From: Prorocentrum cordatum
Lineage: Eukaryota > Sar > Dinophyceae > Prorocentrales > Prorocentraceae
DNA length: 64,000 bases
Direction: 5' to 3'
Assembly: GCA_963575745.1 (NCBI GenBank)
Contig: CAUYUJ010014194.1
Coordinates: 182,501 to 246,500 of the forward strand
Shown: piece after piece, positions 22,101 to 30,889 of the stretch
Layout: each line of letters starts with the position of its first letter
Numbering within the stretch: position 1 is the first letter of the stretch
The notes under the pieces: model-generated
The model's input: only the letters and a program-made list of their open reading frames with translations
Database searches by the model: none
What the model was told of the DNA's origin: nothing
Program-made: the position numbers and the translations under genes

Positions 22101-24132
22101 CCCGGGCTGCTACGGCTGCGCCGCGATCCTCAACGGCGCCCGGGCGCAGGCTCACTCAGCCGAGTGCCGCGCTCGGATCGAGCAGGCGATGCAGGACGAC
22201 GAGGTGGCAAAGCAGAGGCTCGAGGATGCCCGTGAGCGGAAGCGGCATCGCACTGACGTCGCCGGGCCTGTCTATCAAGAGGGCGGCTCGTCAGGCAGTG
22301 GCGGCCCAGCCCCAGCTCAGCAGGTGCCGCCAGTACCCGAGGCCGCGGTGGCGGCTGACGTGGCGATGGCTCCGGCACCACACGACACCGGCGACGACAA
22401 CATGCAGGAGGAGATCGGTGCCCTCCTGCTCTGCCTCGGCTACAGCGGGCGCAAGGCCGACGTGATGGAGGTCTTTTGCCCGAGTAGGCTTGTGGGCTTT
22501 GCCCCACTCTTCGGTCTGGTCCACGGCGGCTCGTTCGACCTGAGGGTTGGCTGGGACCTGACCGACCGCCAGCAGCAGCGACAGTGCCGGGAGCTGATCG
22601 AGCACTTCGAGGTGTACCTCCTCTTGGGCAGTCCTCGCTGCGCGCCGTTCTCCATGCTGAAGTACCTGAACGAGGACACGGAGAAGCAGCGTGAGGCCTA
22701 CGCCGTCGGGTGCGAGCACTTGAGGTTCGTGATGGAGCTCTACACGCTGCAGGTGAAGCACGACCGCACGTTCTTGCACGAGCACCCCTGGAGCGCGGAC
22801 AGCTGGGGCCTGGACATCGTGAAGGATGTGATGGCTCTCCCGGGCGTCGAGGTCGGGCGAGGCGACCAGTGCGTATTCGGCCTGGTGGTTGCGGACGCGC
22901 ACGGCGACAGGCTCGCCAAGAAGCCGACAGGATGGATGAGTAATAACAAGGAGGTGTTGGATGAGGTCTGCAAGCGCTGCCCCAATGATACTGGCATTGG
23001 TAGCCGCCACGAGCATTCCACCTTCGTCGGCCGTAACATGCGTGTGGCGGAGAGGTGCCCGGTCAAGCTCCTCCGCGCCATCCTCCGTGGCCTCCGCCGT
23101 CACCTTAGGAACAAGAAGGTGCTCACGCTTTCGGCCCTGGATGCTGGGCCGAACGTGGACGACGAGGAGATCAGCCTGAAGGACTTCGTCGGGAAGTGGC
23201 GCGACACGCTGAGGACCGAGTTCTACGACGACCTCACCGGCCTCCCGCTGGACCCCACGCTGGTGAAGGCCGCGAGGCGCCTGGAGATGGATTTCATGGC
23301 GCAGCTTGGCGTGTGGGTCTACGCGAGGGAGGAGGACTGTCAGCGCGAGCTTGGACGGAGGCCTCTCAGTGTGCGCTGGGTCGATATCGACAAGGGCGAC
23401 ACCGACCGGCCGGACTACAGATCCAGGCTCGTCGTGCAGGAGACCAAGGCGCAGAGCACCATCGCCGGGGACGACATCGGCGCGGTGTTTGCGGCGACCC
23501 CGCCGCTAGAGTGCCTTCGGCTCATCTGCAGCATGGTGATGTCGAGCGACCCGTCCGAGGGCCGCGTGCCGCGCTTCCTGGACATCTCGCGGGCACACCC
23601 GCACTGCGAGATCAAGAGGACAGTCTACATCAAGCTTCCAGAGGAGGATCCGATGTCGCAGGAGATCGGTACGTGTGGGCTCTTGCGGATGGCGCTCTAC
23701 GGGACGCGCGACGCTGGCCAGAACTTCGAGCTCGCGACTGCCGAGACGGTCATCGGTGCTGGCTGTGACCAGTCGGCCTTCTCGCCTTGCGTGTGCTGCC
23801 ACAAGGACCTTCAGGTGAGCTTCTTCCACCACGGCGACGACTTCGTTCTCGAGGGTTCTCGGGGCGGGACGGAGTCGATCTGCGAGGCCCTGAAGACGAA
23901 GTTCATCGCGAAGGACAGGGGCGTGCTCGGGCCGGCGCCTACCGACGCAAAGGAGATCACGTGCCTCAACAGGGTCGTGCGCTGGCGGGACCGATGGTGC
24001 CAAGGGGGCGAGGCCATCGAGTACGAGGCGGATCCCAGGCACGCGCAGATCTTGCACGCACAGCTTGGAATGGACCCCCCGCACCACGAAGTCATTGAGC
24101 ACGCCAGGGCTGAGCCAGAAGCTTACACCTGA
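19132..24132 (+). CDS. Copia Gag-PR-IN-(MTase-like)-RT polyprotein, frameshifted before RNase H
   Basis: This 1,666-codon frame starts at ATG 19132. In order: a coiled-coil-like N-terminus (about 1-45); Gag core (about 70-270); a Lys/Gly/Ser-rich basic linker (about 275-320); a CCHC zinc knuckle with C324, C327, H332, C337. The aspartic protease has D462 in the context IDSCAA. Integrase has an HHCC finger (H634, H638, C645, C648) and core D674, D734, E775. A further possible CCHC finger has C993, C996, H1008, C1012. A methyltransferase-like domain (about 1110-1300) has C1170 in PRCAPFS. The RT has first Asp D1484 (LDISRA) and the paired D1569-D1570 (HHGDDF). The proteins would copy and integrate the element. 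The true frame leaves this one at a six-C run (24075-24080); the last ~18 codons are read out of frame. Confidence 0.93.
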   Translation: MAEERVQALEQQMMALAQELQNRQQRENDLTAEVQRLGRVAEARPRVDGPVLQPRAESLVDTRTLGKPDVFTGEEHKWNDRKVIFKAYCGVVNADLLAGMRLAESADEASVQNDDFLEENMRQASQQLYYILLLLCRQHPVTTIVNAGENEGFQAWRKLVEYYEPNARSRIAGQLPNLLNFSFTGDVEDRLALFERELLRYEQRSGEAITASMRIGIVLRQLEEDPLRQHLLLNATRLVEWQDLRREVTDIRRAQSAIAPVPVPMDLSAFTKGDGKGRLMGDGKGKSKSSGKGKSKGDSKGKSKSDGKSKTGSKSQGQQLGPLCWGCGGRGHTQRECPSKHRGTLASMEQTLVRINASQSTSTTVPSAASSISTAATTRLSPATAMSGTSSRQVAAVYLSDADEQVSYPFANLHSLSIYDPGPDKADVVDSATSAALDLNMIHGNSDAEEVELNGILRVGIDSCAAASVLPRGSCADYPVHEGGQAISYKTASGHYVNDEGEKILVGTMPGASQARAAKFRVADISKPSLSVAEMVDSGHRLVFDSEGGQDISNAYHKTSGDVVKFCRRNKVYEMDMHVDPYVPEVCPVEVAGHEPPEGEAGQPGAAHEEVAEGPPARPARAPAAPTAAERAAHEVLHEPYRAWCRECVSGRGLSAGRQTKDHQESALAVVGIDYGYLGEREDATPLLIGEDSKQRWFHASVVPSKGTQHPWPAKSWSMRLASAGHKRFVFRPDGEAPLVALKTRIGAKLKEEYGIETVPEESAVGDSQGNGLAEHAVREVKVKVRTVRAQVDDLHGVGIGVEHPVTPWMVEFAAMSINLGRRGADGRAAWELRHGRPFNKDLACFSEKVLYLPGGKRKAGIEDKFLAGLYLGPTLRTDEVYIGTELGALRARTFKRLTVEQRADKDLLNSLVGKPWAPVPTDVEVDEVPVAIEIRAPAPAPVALVGGPLAPIPEAGDLPPRALRVGRPPAGPRAVYIRKDVEIAKYGLSPGCYGCAAILNGARAQAHSAECRARIEQAMQDDEVAKQRLEDARERKRHRTDVAGPVYQEGGSSGSGGPAPAQQVPPVPEAAVAADVAMAPAPHDTGDDNMQEEIGALLLCLGYSGRKADVMEVFCPSRLVGFAPLFGLVHGGSFDLRVGWDLTDRQQQRQCRELIEHFEVYLLLGSPRCAPFSMLKYLNEDTEKQREAYAVGCEHLRFVMELYTLQVKHDRTFLHEHPWSADSWGLDIVKDVMALPGVEVGRGDQCVFGLVVADAHGDRLAKKPTGWMSNNKEVLDEVCKRCPNDTGIGSRHEHSTFVGRNMRVAERCPVKLLRAILRGLRRHLRNKKVLTLSALDAGPNVDDEEISLKDFVGKWRDTLRTEFYDDLTGLPLDPTLVKAARRLEMDFMAQLGVWVYAREEDCQRELGRRPLSVRWVDIDKGDTDRPDYRSRLVVQETKAQSTIAGDDIGAVFAATPPLECLRLICSMVMSSDPSEGRVPRFLDISRAHPHCEIKRTVYIKLPEEDPMSQEIGTCGLLRMALYGTRDAGQNFELATAETVIGAGCDQSAFSPCVCCHKDLQVSFFHHGDDFVLEGSRGGTESICEALKTKFIAKDRGVLGPAPTDAKEITCLNRVVRWRDRWCQGGEAIEYEADPRHAQILHAQLGMDPPHHEVIEHARAEPEAYT

Positions 24133-24859
24133 GGTCGACCGCGAGCTGAACGAGCACGAGGCGGCAGAGTACCGCAGTGCGTGCATGAGGCTGGGCTACT
24201 TGGCGCTCGACCGGCCAGAGGTGCAGTTCACGGCCAAGGAGTGCGCTCGCGGCATGCAGAAGCCGACAGAGCGACACCTCCGCCTCCTGAAGCGCGCTGG
24301 ACGCTTCTTGATTGGGGCGCCGCGGGCCATCTGGAAGTGGGGCCGACAGCGGGCACCCACAGTGATGGACATCTACTCGGACACCGACTGGGCAGGCTGC
24401 CCGATCACGCGGAGGAGCACCAGTTCAGTCGCGATCAAACATGGGCAGCACCTGATCGTGACGGCATCGACGACTCAGATCCCCATCTCCATGAGTTCGG
24501 GGGAGGCTGAGTTCTACGGCTGTGTGCGAGCGGCCAGCAGGGCCATCGGCATGCAGTCACTGTGCCAGGGCCTAGGCAGGGACGTGAGCCTTCGCATCTG
24601 GAGCGACTCGGCAGCTGCTCTTGGCATCATGCAACGACGAGGCTGCGGCAAAGTCCGACACCTCGAGACGCCGGCGCTGCGGGTGCAGAAGGCGCTCAAG
24701 GACGGACGGTTTCAGCTGGCCAAGGTTCCCGGGAAGTCGAACCCGGCGGACCTGGGGGCGAAGTTCCTCGACCAGGCGGCGATGCTCCGAGGACTGAAGA
24801 TGATGAATGTCGAGCTCTCGGACGCGCCCCTCTCGAGTGCCCTTCAGGCGAAGGTCTGA
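24080..24859 (+). CDS. Copia RNase H, continuation of the polyprotein in the +1 frame
   Basis: The RT C-terminal part and RNase H continue one base out of phase. The copia junction signature KSLSTPG is read in this frame at about 24089-24109, so the crossover is at the C run 24075-24080, where one extra C gives the observed shift. An ATG exists at 24065 in this frame, but a separate start is unlikely in this family. RNase H catalytic acids are all present: D at 24380 (SDTDWAG), E at 24503 (SSGEAEFYG), D at 24605 (WSDSAAA) and D at 24749 (NPADLGAK). It would degrade the RNA of RNA-DNA hybrids during reverse transcription. The C-run may be a recent mutation, a sequencing homopolymer error, or a frameshift site. 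Confidence 0.9.
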   Translation, partial: RTTKSLSTPGLSQKLTPEVDRELNEHEAAEYRSACMRLGYLALDRPEVQFTAKECARGMQKPTERHLRLLKRAGRFLIGAPRAIWKWGRQRAPTVMDIYSDTDWAGCPITRRSTSSVAIKHGQHLIVTASTTQIPISMSSGEAEFYGCVRAASRAIGMQSLCQGLGRDVSLRIWSDSAAALGIMQRRGCGKVRHLETPALRVQKALKDGRFQLAKVPGKSNPADLGAKFLDQAAMLRGLKMMNVELSDAPLSSALQAKV

Positions 24860-25092
24860 ACCAGAGGCGCGAGCGGCCATTTTGGCCTGGCCATTTCGGC
24901 CTGCAGTCTTTCGCTCCGCGCTGTCATTGCCTTGGACGGGCTACGGCCGTCAGCGCGGCTATTGCGTGTACTTTGATTGCAGTGCTCGACCAACGCCGTG
25001 GTCCAGAGCGCTGTGCGTTGACAATGAGTTTCGGAGCTTTTCAGGATTCGAGTATCGTGCCTGGCAGAAGAGCTGGGCGGCACGACTGGGGC
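24860..25092 (+). other. Copia 3' untranslated region
   Basis: Non-coding interval between the RNase H stop and the 3' LTR. The expected polypurine tract is weak: only a GC-rich, G-run-containing stretch ending GGGGC precedes the LTR. Two near-palindromic words, GGCCATTTTGGCC and GGCCATTTCGGCC, lie at about 24876-24902. Confidence 0.7.
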
Positions 25093-25187
25093 TGCAGGAA
25101 TCCAGAGACCCCCAGCAGGTTTACTGTGAGATATCGTGCCATTGCTGATATGGCTCAAGGCAGGCATCCGAAGAAAAGATCTCGCCA
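25093..25187 (+). repeat. 3' LTR (95 bp)
   Basis: Starts TGCAGGAATCC and ends ATCTCGCCA. It differs from the 5' LTR by C to T at 25101 and G to T at 25143. Confidence 0.93.
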
Positions 25188-25192
25188 CATAC
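25188..25192. repeat. Target-site duplication CATAC, right
   Basis: Exact match to 18732-18736. Confidence 0.9.
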
Positions 25193-25455
25193 TCAACCGA
25201 CGCTTAGGTGTAGCGCCTCCTGGACCCGCCGAGGGCTTGCCGACAGGAGCCAATGAGGAATAAGGCCGAGGCGGGCTCCAAGTTCATCTTCAGAGGGCCC
25301 CAGCGGATGCCTGGAATTCCGGCCCTGGGCCTGGAGAAGTCTAGGCTTGTGTTCTCGGGGACGGCTCCGGAATTCTCCTGGGGCGGTTCCAGGTTCCCGG
25401 GGTGGGGCGGTTCCAGGTTTCGTTTCTTCGGGCTTCTGGGTCTTGGAAAGTGGGT

Positions 25456-25800
25456 TCACTTCCCGACCGAGGCGTCCCCTTGCGCATCCACTGGCGCGCC
25501 CCTGGCACGTCCCGTGGCGCGTACTTGCGCCCTGCGCCCCTCGCGAATTCGCCTTGCTTCGGAACTGAATCGGATCTTGAGCTCTAGCTGGTTGAGCGCC
25601 CCGTATGTTTCCATTACATCCAGCTCTGGGCGATCCATGCGTTCAGACATCTCGAGCGCCAAATCCAGATCAGATCGGCCAGGATTCGGACGCCAAGGAC
25701 GATTGAATTCACGACGCAATGGGTCACAGCACAGTTCAACACAATATGGAAGCTTTCCGCAGTAATCCAGTACTTGGGTAGCGTTCCGCCTTGTCTTATT
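25456..25800 (-). CDS. Unidentified coding-like fragment
   Basis: The minus-strand frame has a balanced, charged, helix-prone composition (for example ALEMSERMDRPELDVMETYG followed by NQLELKIRFSSEARRIREG), unlike surrounding artefact frames. I do not recognise a family. It lies about 250 bp outside the copia 3' LTR, so it belongs to the pre-insertion locus, not to the element. It could be a host exon or an older retroelement piece. Its 5' side is a CAGCACAG/GGCACAG-rich stretch (25825-25875) with no clear start. Low confidence. Confidence 0.28.
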   Translation of the reverse strand, partial: NKTRRNATQVLDYCGKLPYCVELCCDPLRREFNRPWRPNPGRSDLDLALEMSERMDRPELDVMETYGALNQLELKIRFSSEARRIREGRRAQVRATGRARGAPVDAQGDASVGK

Positions 25801-26099
25801 TTTCACCCACAAAACCGCACGGCTCAGCACAGGACGGCACAGAACGGTAGACCGCAGAACAGCATAGCACAGCCCTCGGCACGGTATCTTCACCATGAAG
25901 CTCGTCAGCATTGCCACTGCCCACTGCCCAAATTATGGCTAGTTCTATTGCGAAGGCCTTACAGTCGGTGCCGCCGACCCTGAAGGCGGCACATCCCCCG
26001 GGACCCCTGCTGACGACCACCCCCGGACCCGCCGGGACATTGGGGAGGAGCAGTACTTTGACCTGGGAACCCCCCACCACGACCCTCCTTCACCTGCCC

Positions 26100-26160
26100 C
26101 CCTCCCCCCCCTCCCAACCCCCCCAGGACCGCCCCCCCCCCCCCCAGGACCGCCCCCTGC
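26100..26160. repeat. Poly-C rich block
   Basis: C-runs with two CCCCAGGACCGCC words in tandem. Confidence 0.8.
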
Positions 26161-26228
26161 AGGGAACGGATAAAGCGAAGGGAATCGACTCAGCTACGAC
26201 GTTTCTTTCCTTATTCCTCCATTTCCTT

Positions 26229-26233
26229 AGGAC

Positions 26234-26308
<75 letters not shown>

Positions 26309-26420
26309 TGAGGTCGACGCGAGGACGACAACGGCGACGTCGAGGGCGACGCTGGCAACGACGACGACGACGACGACGACGACGTCGACGACGACGACGA
26401 CGACGACAGCGTCTGCCACA
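26229..26420. repeat. (GAC)n microsatellite, two blocks
   Basis: About 26 pure GAC units (26229-26307), then a degenerate bridge and a second GAC/GTC-GAC block to about 26410. The Asp- or Thr-repeat open frames are artefacts. Confidence 0.95.
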
Positions 26421-26620
26421 CGCCGAAGGGTCAGCGGATTTCCCTTTCTGGGGTCGTGTCGGGTGTCGACAATGGTAGGGTTTCGCATCCCGGATCGATT
26501 TTCGACCGTCCCAGGGTTAGAAACCGGCTTGCAGAGGAGGCCGCGGCGACGGCGACGATGGCGACGACCCCCCAGAGGTCTCCAGAGCTCCCTTGAGGCC
26601 CTCCAGAGGCTCAACGAATT

Positions 26621-26950
<330 letters not shown>

Positions 26951-27514
26951 CCGTGGCGGGCCGGGGTGGGGCGTGCCTGCCGCGGAGGGCCTGCTGGCCC
27001 TGGCCGAGGACGAGCTGCGGGCCACGCGCGATCGGCTGGCCCGCATGGAGGAGCGCTGCCCTTCGCTCGGTGGGCGGGCGGCGTCTCCGAGGCCGGGGTG
27101 CGCGCAAGGTGCTCACGCCGTGCCGTTGACAGCCGGCCGACACGCGGTGGCGAGCCAGCACCGAGGCTTGAGTCGGGCGTGTCGCTCCACAGGGGGATTC
27201 TCGACGAAAACTAACAAATATTCAAAGCATGCTCCAACATGGTCAAAAAATCCTGTTCAAAAGTACAGTCCCCATTCTTTTTTCTCTATTTTTGAAGATT
27301 CCCCCTGCAGAGGGACAGGCCCGACTTAAACCAAGGCATGTCGGAGGGATGCCCTGGGCATGCCCCGGCCCTTCTCGCTTCGCCCAGGCCGGGCGGGGTC
27401 CAAAGAGGGGCCCCCATGGCAAGAAGCACCCTGCTTGCCTCCAGGGTGCCCCAGGGTTCCTGGGTTTCGATGTTCCTGCGCTGGGACAGCGTGACGTTCC
27501 CGCCCACGCCCAAC

Positions 27515-27665
27515 ATCCGATGGACGTCCTGGGGTCTCCGGGCTTATTGTGGACTTACCTAGGGACGTCCTGGGGTCCCTGGTCTCCTGGGGACGTCCTT
27601 ACTGCGGGTTTATTGTGGACGTCCTGGGGTCTCAGGCCTGGACGTCCTGACGTCCTGGGGCCCAC
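27515..27665. repeat. GGACGTCC-containing minisatellite
   Basis: The palindrome-bearing word GACGTCCTGGGG(TC) recurs about six times with spacers such as TTTATTGT or TTATTGT. Confidence 0.8.
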
Positions 27666-27835
27666 CGTAGGTTCTCGTCGGAGGTTTCTTGCGGACTGGC
27701 CTCCGCTGCCATGCGTGGGGCGGGCAAAAGCTCCGAGGCCGTGGAGCATACACCTGTGGTCAGCGGGCGCAGGGCAGGCAGGCGGCGGTCGAGCGACGCC
27801 GGGGCACTTTCTGGGGGCGGCAGTGGGCACGAGCG

Positions 27836-27960
27836 GGAGGAGGAGGAGGCGGAGGAGGAGGAGGAGGAGGAGGAGGAGGGGGGGGAGGAGAAGGAGGAGG
27901 AGGAGCAGGAGGAGGAGGAGGAGGAGGAGGAGGAGGAGGAGGAGGAGGCGCCGCCGGGGC
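27836..27960. repeat. (GGA)n microsatellite
   Basis: GGA/GAG units with GGC and GCA interruptions. Confidence 0.9.
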
Positions 27961-28253
27961 GCGGAGAAGGGCCGGGGGGGGCCGAGGAGGAGGCGCCCCT
28001 CGGGCTGTGACGGTCTCCGTGCGTGTGCCGCCAGGGCTCAGGCACTCCAGGCCTCCCGGGTGAGCTCGGCAGCAAATCTCGGGCCGAACGAATCGGGGGG
28101 GGCAAGGAGGGGCAACGCAGACCCCATGCAGCAGCCCGTATGGACCACCTTCGAGTGCCACTTCACCGGCCTCGCTTGTCCCACGCCAGAGGTCCCGAGC
28201 CCATCGTGTCATCGGGGGCGGCAAAGAGGGGGGTGAGGACTAGGGGGTGGTGG

Positions 28254-28277
28254 ATATCATGGCGTGGGCCATGATAT
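28254..28277. repeat. Perfect 10-bp stem hairpin
   Basis: ATATCATGGC, a 4-base loop GTGG, then GCCATGATAT. Confidence 0.8.
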
Positions 28278-28528
28278 TTCCCCAGATTTCATGGCGCCTC
28301 TTCTTGTTTCATTACGTCCCTGGCCCCCCCCCCTGGGCCGCGCACATGCCGCCGGCCATGATTTGCACCCCGCCCTTCTTGGACGCCCCCCTCTTGGCCG
28401 CTCCCGAACGAAAGGGGGGGGGGATAGGGAAAGGGGGGGTTGCGAAGTCTGCTGCAGGCAGCTGGTTTCGGCCCCACCGAGGGGGCCATTCCTCGATACA
28501 TGGCCGCCTTTCGGCGCTGGGGGGCGCC

Positions 28529-28559
28529 GGGAGAATCAGCTACGTGAGCTGATTCTCCC
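28529..28559. repeat. Perfect 13-bp stem hairpin followed by a C run
   Basis: GGGAGAATCAGCT, a 5-base loop ACGTG, then AGCTGATTCTCCC, directly followed by a run of about ten C. Confidence 0.85.
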
Positions 28560-28636
28560 CCCCCCCTTTGCTATCCCCCCCTTGCGCCCGGCCCGAGAAT
28601 CATGGGAGCCTTGTGTGCCCTCGTAATTCCGTCCTC

Positions 28637-28755
28637 TTGGCGTCGACGAGCGTCTGGGTGTCGATGAGATAGCACGGATTTAGCGTTGGCTAGCGTCGAC
28701 TACGGTCGATTAGCGTCGACTAGCGCGATTAGCGTCGATTTAGCGTCGATTCGCA
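28637..28755. repeat. TAGCGTCGAT decamer-like array
   Basis: About seven copies of TAGCGTCGA(T/C) with short indels. Confidence 0.8.
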
Positions 28756-28988
28756 AGAGCCGACAAGATGGTACGGGAGGATACCTGTGAGTTGCCTCCG
28801 AAGATGAGCGACGCAAGAAAGCAGGGTCGCCTGCGCCGACGCGCGCGCGTAAAGCTGCCCGCGCAAGGTCGCGCAGAAGCTGCCCTCGGTAGCGTGCCGG
28901 GCTGGCGGCCCGCGCAAGCCGCTGCGCAAGGTCGCTCTGTCGTCTCGCGTAAGACCTATTTCTTGTCGTCGCCCAGATGGGATCCGAG

Positions 28989-29171
28989 TAGATGGGGTCG
29001 GGGGATCGCGCCGCATCGCCGATGCATCTGCGATGCGGTTCGATGTGGGGACATATGTGGGGACATATGTTCTCCACGCCAACGTCGCCGATGCATCGCC
29101 GACGTTGCCGATGTATTGCCAATTCATTGGTGATGCATCGGCGATGCGGCGCGATCTTCCGACCCCATCTA
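28989..29171. mobile_element. Foldback element with 40-bp terminal inverted repeats
   Basis: Arms 28989-29028 and 29132-29171 are reverse complements at 38 of 40 positions, starting TAGATGGGGTCGG. The 103-bp centre contains GTGGGGACATAT twice in tandem and further GATGCATC/GCCGATG words related to the arms. There is no coding capacity. No clear target duplication is visible, partly because the outer flanks also resemble the arm start. It could be a MITE or a palindrome produced by local rearrangement. Confidence 0.65.
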
Positions 29172-29782
29172 GTCCGACCCCACGAGGTCTTCTGTGGGCT
29201 TGCGAGTGTGCCCCACGAGATCTTCTTATCCCCCGATGGGCCCGCATAGCCTTGGGGCACCTTACGGAGCTCAGAGTCGCCGAAGATGCCCACCTGCCTT
29301 TGCGCTCGCTCTTCGTCAGGCTTCTGGTTGAGCATCGTGCCTATACCAGCGCCGTGATCACGGCAGGCTAGAGCCCCACACGAGACCTCCTGAGCCGAAT
29401 GATCCTTGGGGGTAGTGCGCGTCAAGGAAGTACAGTCGGGGCCCTGAAGAAGGAACCCTTTTCGTTGGGGAAGGGCTCCGCGTTCCTTAAGTGTTTCACA
29501 GTTTGCCTCAGGCTTTCCTTATGTTTTCAACAGGAAATCGAAGGTTAACTTATGGAAAAGAGGGCCCTCGTTCCTTATTTAGGGTTCCTTAGGTCAACGC
29601 CCCGACTGTGGCATGGCCCGTGGGCCCGCCGGGGGAAGCTGGCGGCAGCTCGCCAGGCTAGCGGCGGCAGCGAGCGGGAGGGGCCAGCAGGGGTTGACCC
29701 AGGGCCTGGGGAGGCGGCCGCCGGGGAGGCCATTTCACCAAGGCTGCCCTCCCCGTCCCAGAGCAGGCCCATATTTGGCCTC
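29172..29782. other. No gene seen
   Basis: Non-repetitive interval with short overlapping frames; nothing recognisable. Confidence 0.4.
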
Positions 29783-29878
29783 CGCCTCCTCCTCCCCCTC
29801 CTCCTCCTCCTCCTCCCCCTCCTCCTCCTCCTCCTCCTCCTCCTCCTCCTCCTCCTCCTCCTCTTCCTCCTCCGCCTC
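29783..29878. repeat. (TCC)n microsatellite
   Basis: TCC units with CCC and TTC interruptions. Confidence 0.9.
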
Positions 29879-30599
29879 CCGTAATGGGGGGGCGATCAAT
29901 GTGGCGGTGAAGAAAGGTGCACCTCCCGTGGTCTAAACGGGGTCCTACAGGGGCCCCCTGGGGCCCCAAATAATAGGGGGCCCGACCGGTACGCGTGTCT
30001 TCCTCTCCCCATCATTGGTCGCCCCGCGTATGCAGCAGCGCGCGACCCTGGCTGCGCCTCGCCTCCCGAGGCTTGGCCGCGCGCCAGTGCTGATGTGGCC
30101 GTTCGCGGCCGCAGGCCCTCTCCCTCGCAGAGGGCCCAACGATTGCCCAGGACGTCCGAGAACGCCCAGAACCTTGAGCGCTGCATCGACGGCGGCGACG
30201 GCGTCCCGCGGCAGCGCCGAGCCGCGACGGCGGCGGCCCCCGGGCTTGTGGCGGCGGCGGCGGCCCGCGGCGGCGGCGGCCCCGAGGAGGGCGCACCACT
30301 GGACCCAGAGGAGCCCGTCGAGCCCGAGCAGCCCGTGCCGCCGGGGCCCGCGGCCCGCGTGGCGTCGGGGAAGGTGGCGTCGCAGTGGCGGAGGAAGCCC
30401 GCGAACTAGGTGGTGGGCTCCACGGCGCGCCTGGGGGCGCCTCGCGCGCACGAGCGACCAGGGGGCAAGCTAGTGTAGGCACGGGCATGCACGAGCGTCG
30501 GAGCCCAGGAGAGCATGTGGGAAAACAGTGGAGGCGGAGGGACAGACGAGAGAATGAAAGACATGGAGAATCTATGAACTCAGGAATTTGAACACACAC

Positions 30600-30832
30600 A
30601 TATATATATATATATATATGCATACATACATACCTACCTACCTACCTACCTACCTACCTACATACATACAAACATACATACATACATACATACATACATA
30701 CATACATACATACATACATACATACATACATACATACATACATACATACATACATACATACATACACATACATACACATACATACACATATACACATATA
30801 TATCATATATATATAGATATTCCTATTTATAT
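30600..30832. repeat. (TA)n, (CCTA)n, (CATA)n compound microsatellite
   Basis: A short TA run, then about seven ACCT/CCTA units, then about 30 CATA units with ACACATA variants at the right end. Confidence 0.95.
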
Positions 30833-30889
30833 GCTTTTCTAGGGCCGGGGACCCCGGACAGACCCCGGACGGAGCCCCCCCCCCTCCCA

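Larger units (their letters stand above)
18737..25187 (+). mobile_element. Ty1/copia LTR retrotransposon with 95-bp LTRs
   Basis: A 6,451-bp element bounded by 95-bp direct repeats that start TG and end CA, with the 5-bp duplication CATAC on both sides and a primer binding site directly after the 5' LTR. The internal region codes for Gag (with zinc knuckle), protease, integrase, RT and RNase H in copia order, integrase before RT, plus a methyltransferase-like domain. The two LTRs differ at two positions (18745/25101 and 18787/25143), so the insertion is recent in relative terms. The RT-to-RNase H junction is out of frame by one base, so this copy probably cannot make a full polyprotein unless frameshifting occurs. 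The LTRs are unusually short for the superfamily. Confidence 0.95.

Noticed and set aside
24876-24902. GCCATTTTGGC resembling the spliced-leader core
   Set aside because: It is a short palindromic word repeated with a variant next to it and lacks the CAAG end; composition or chance is simpler. No SL RNA gene structure follows.
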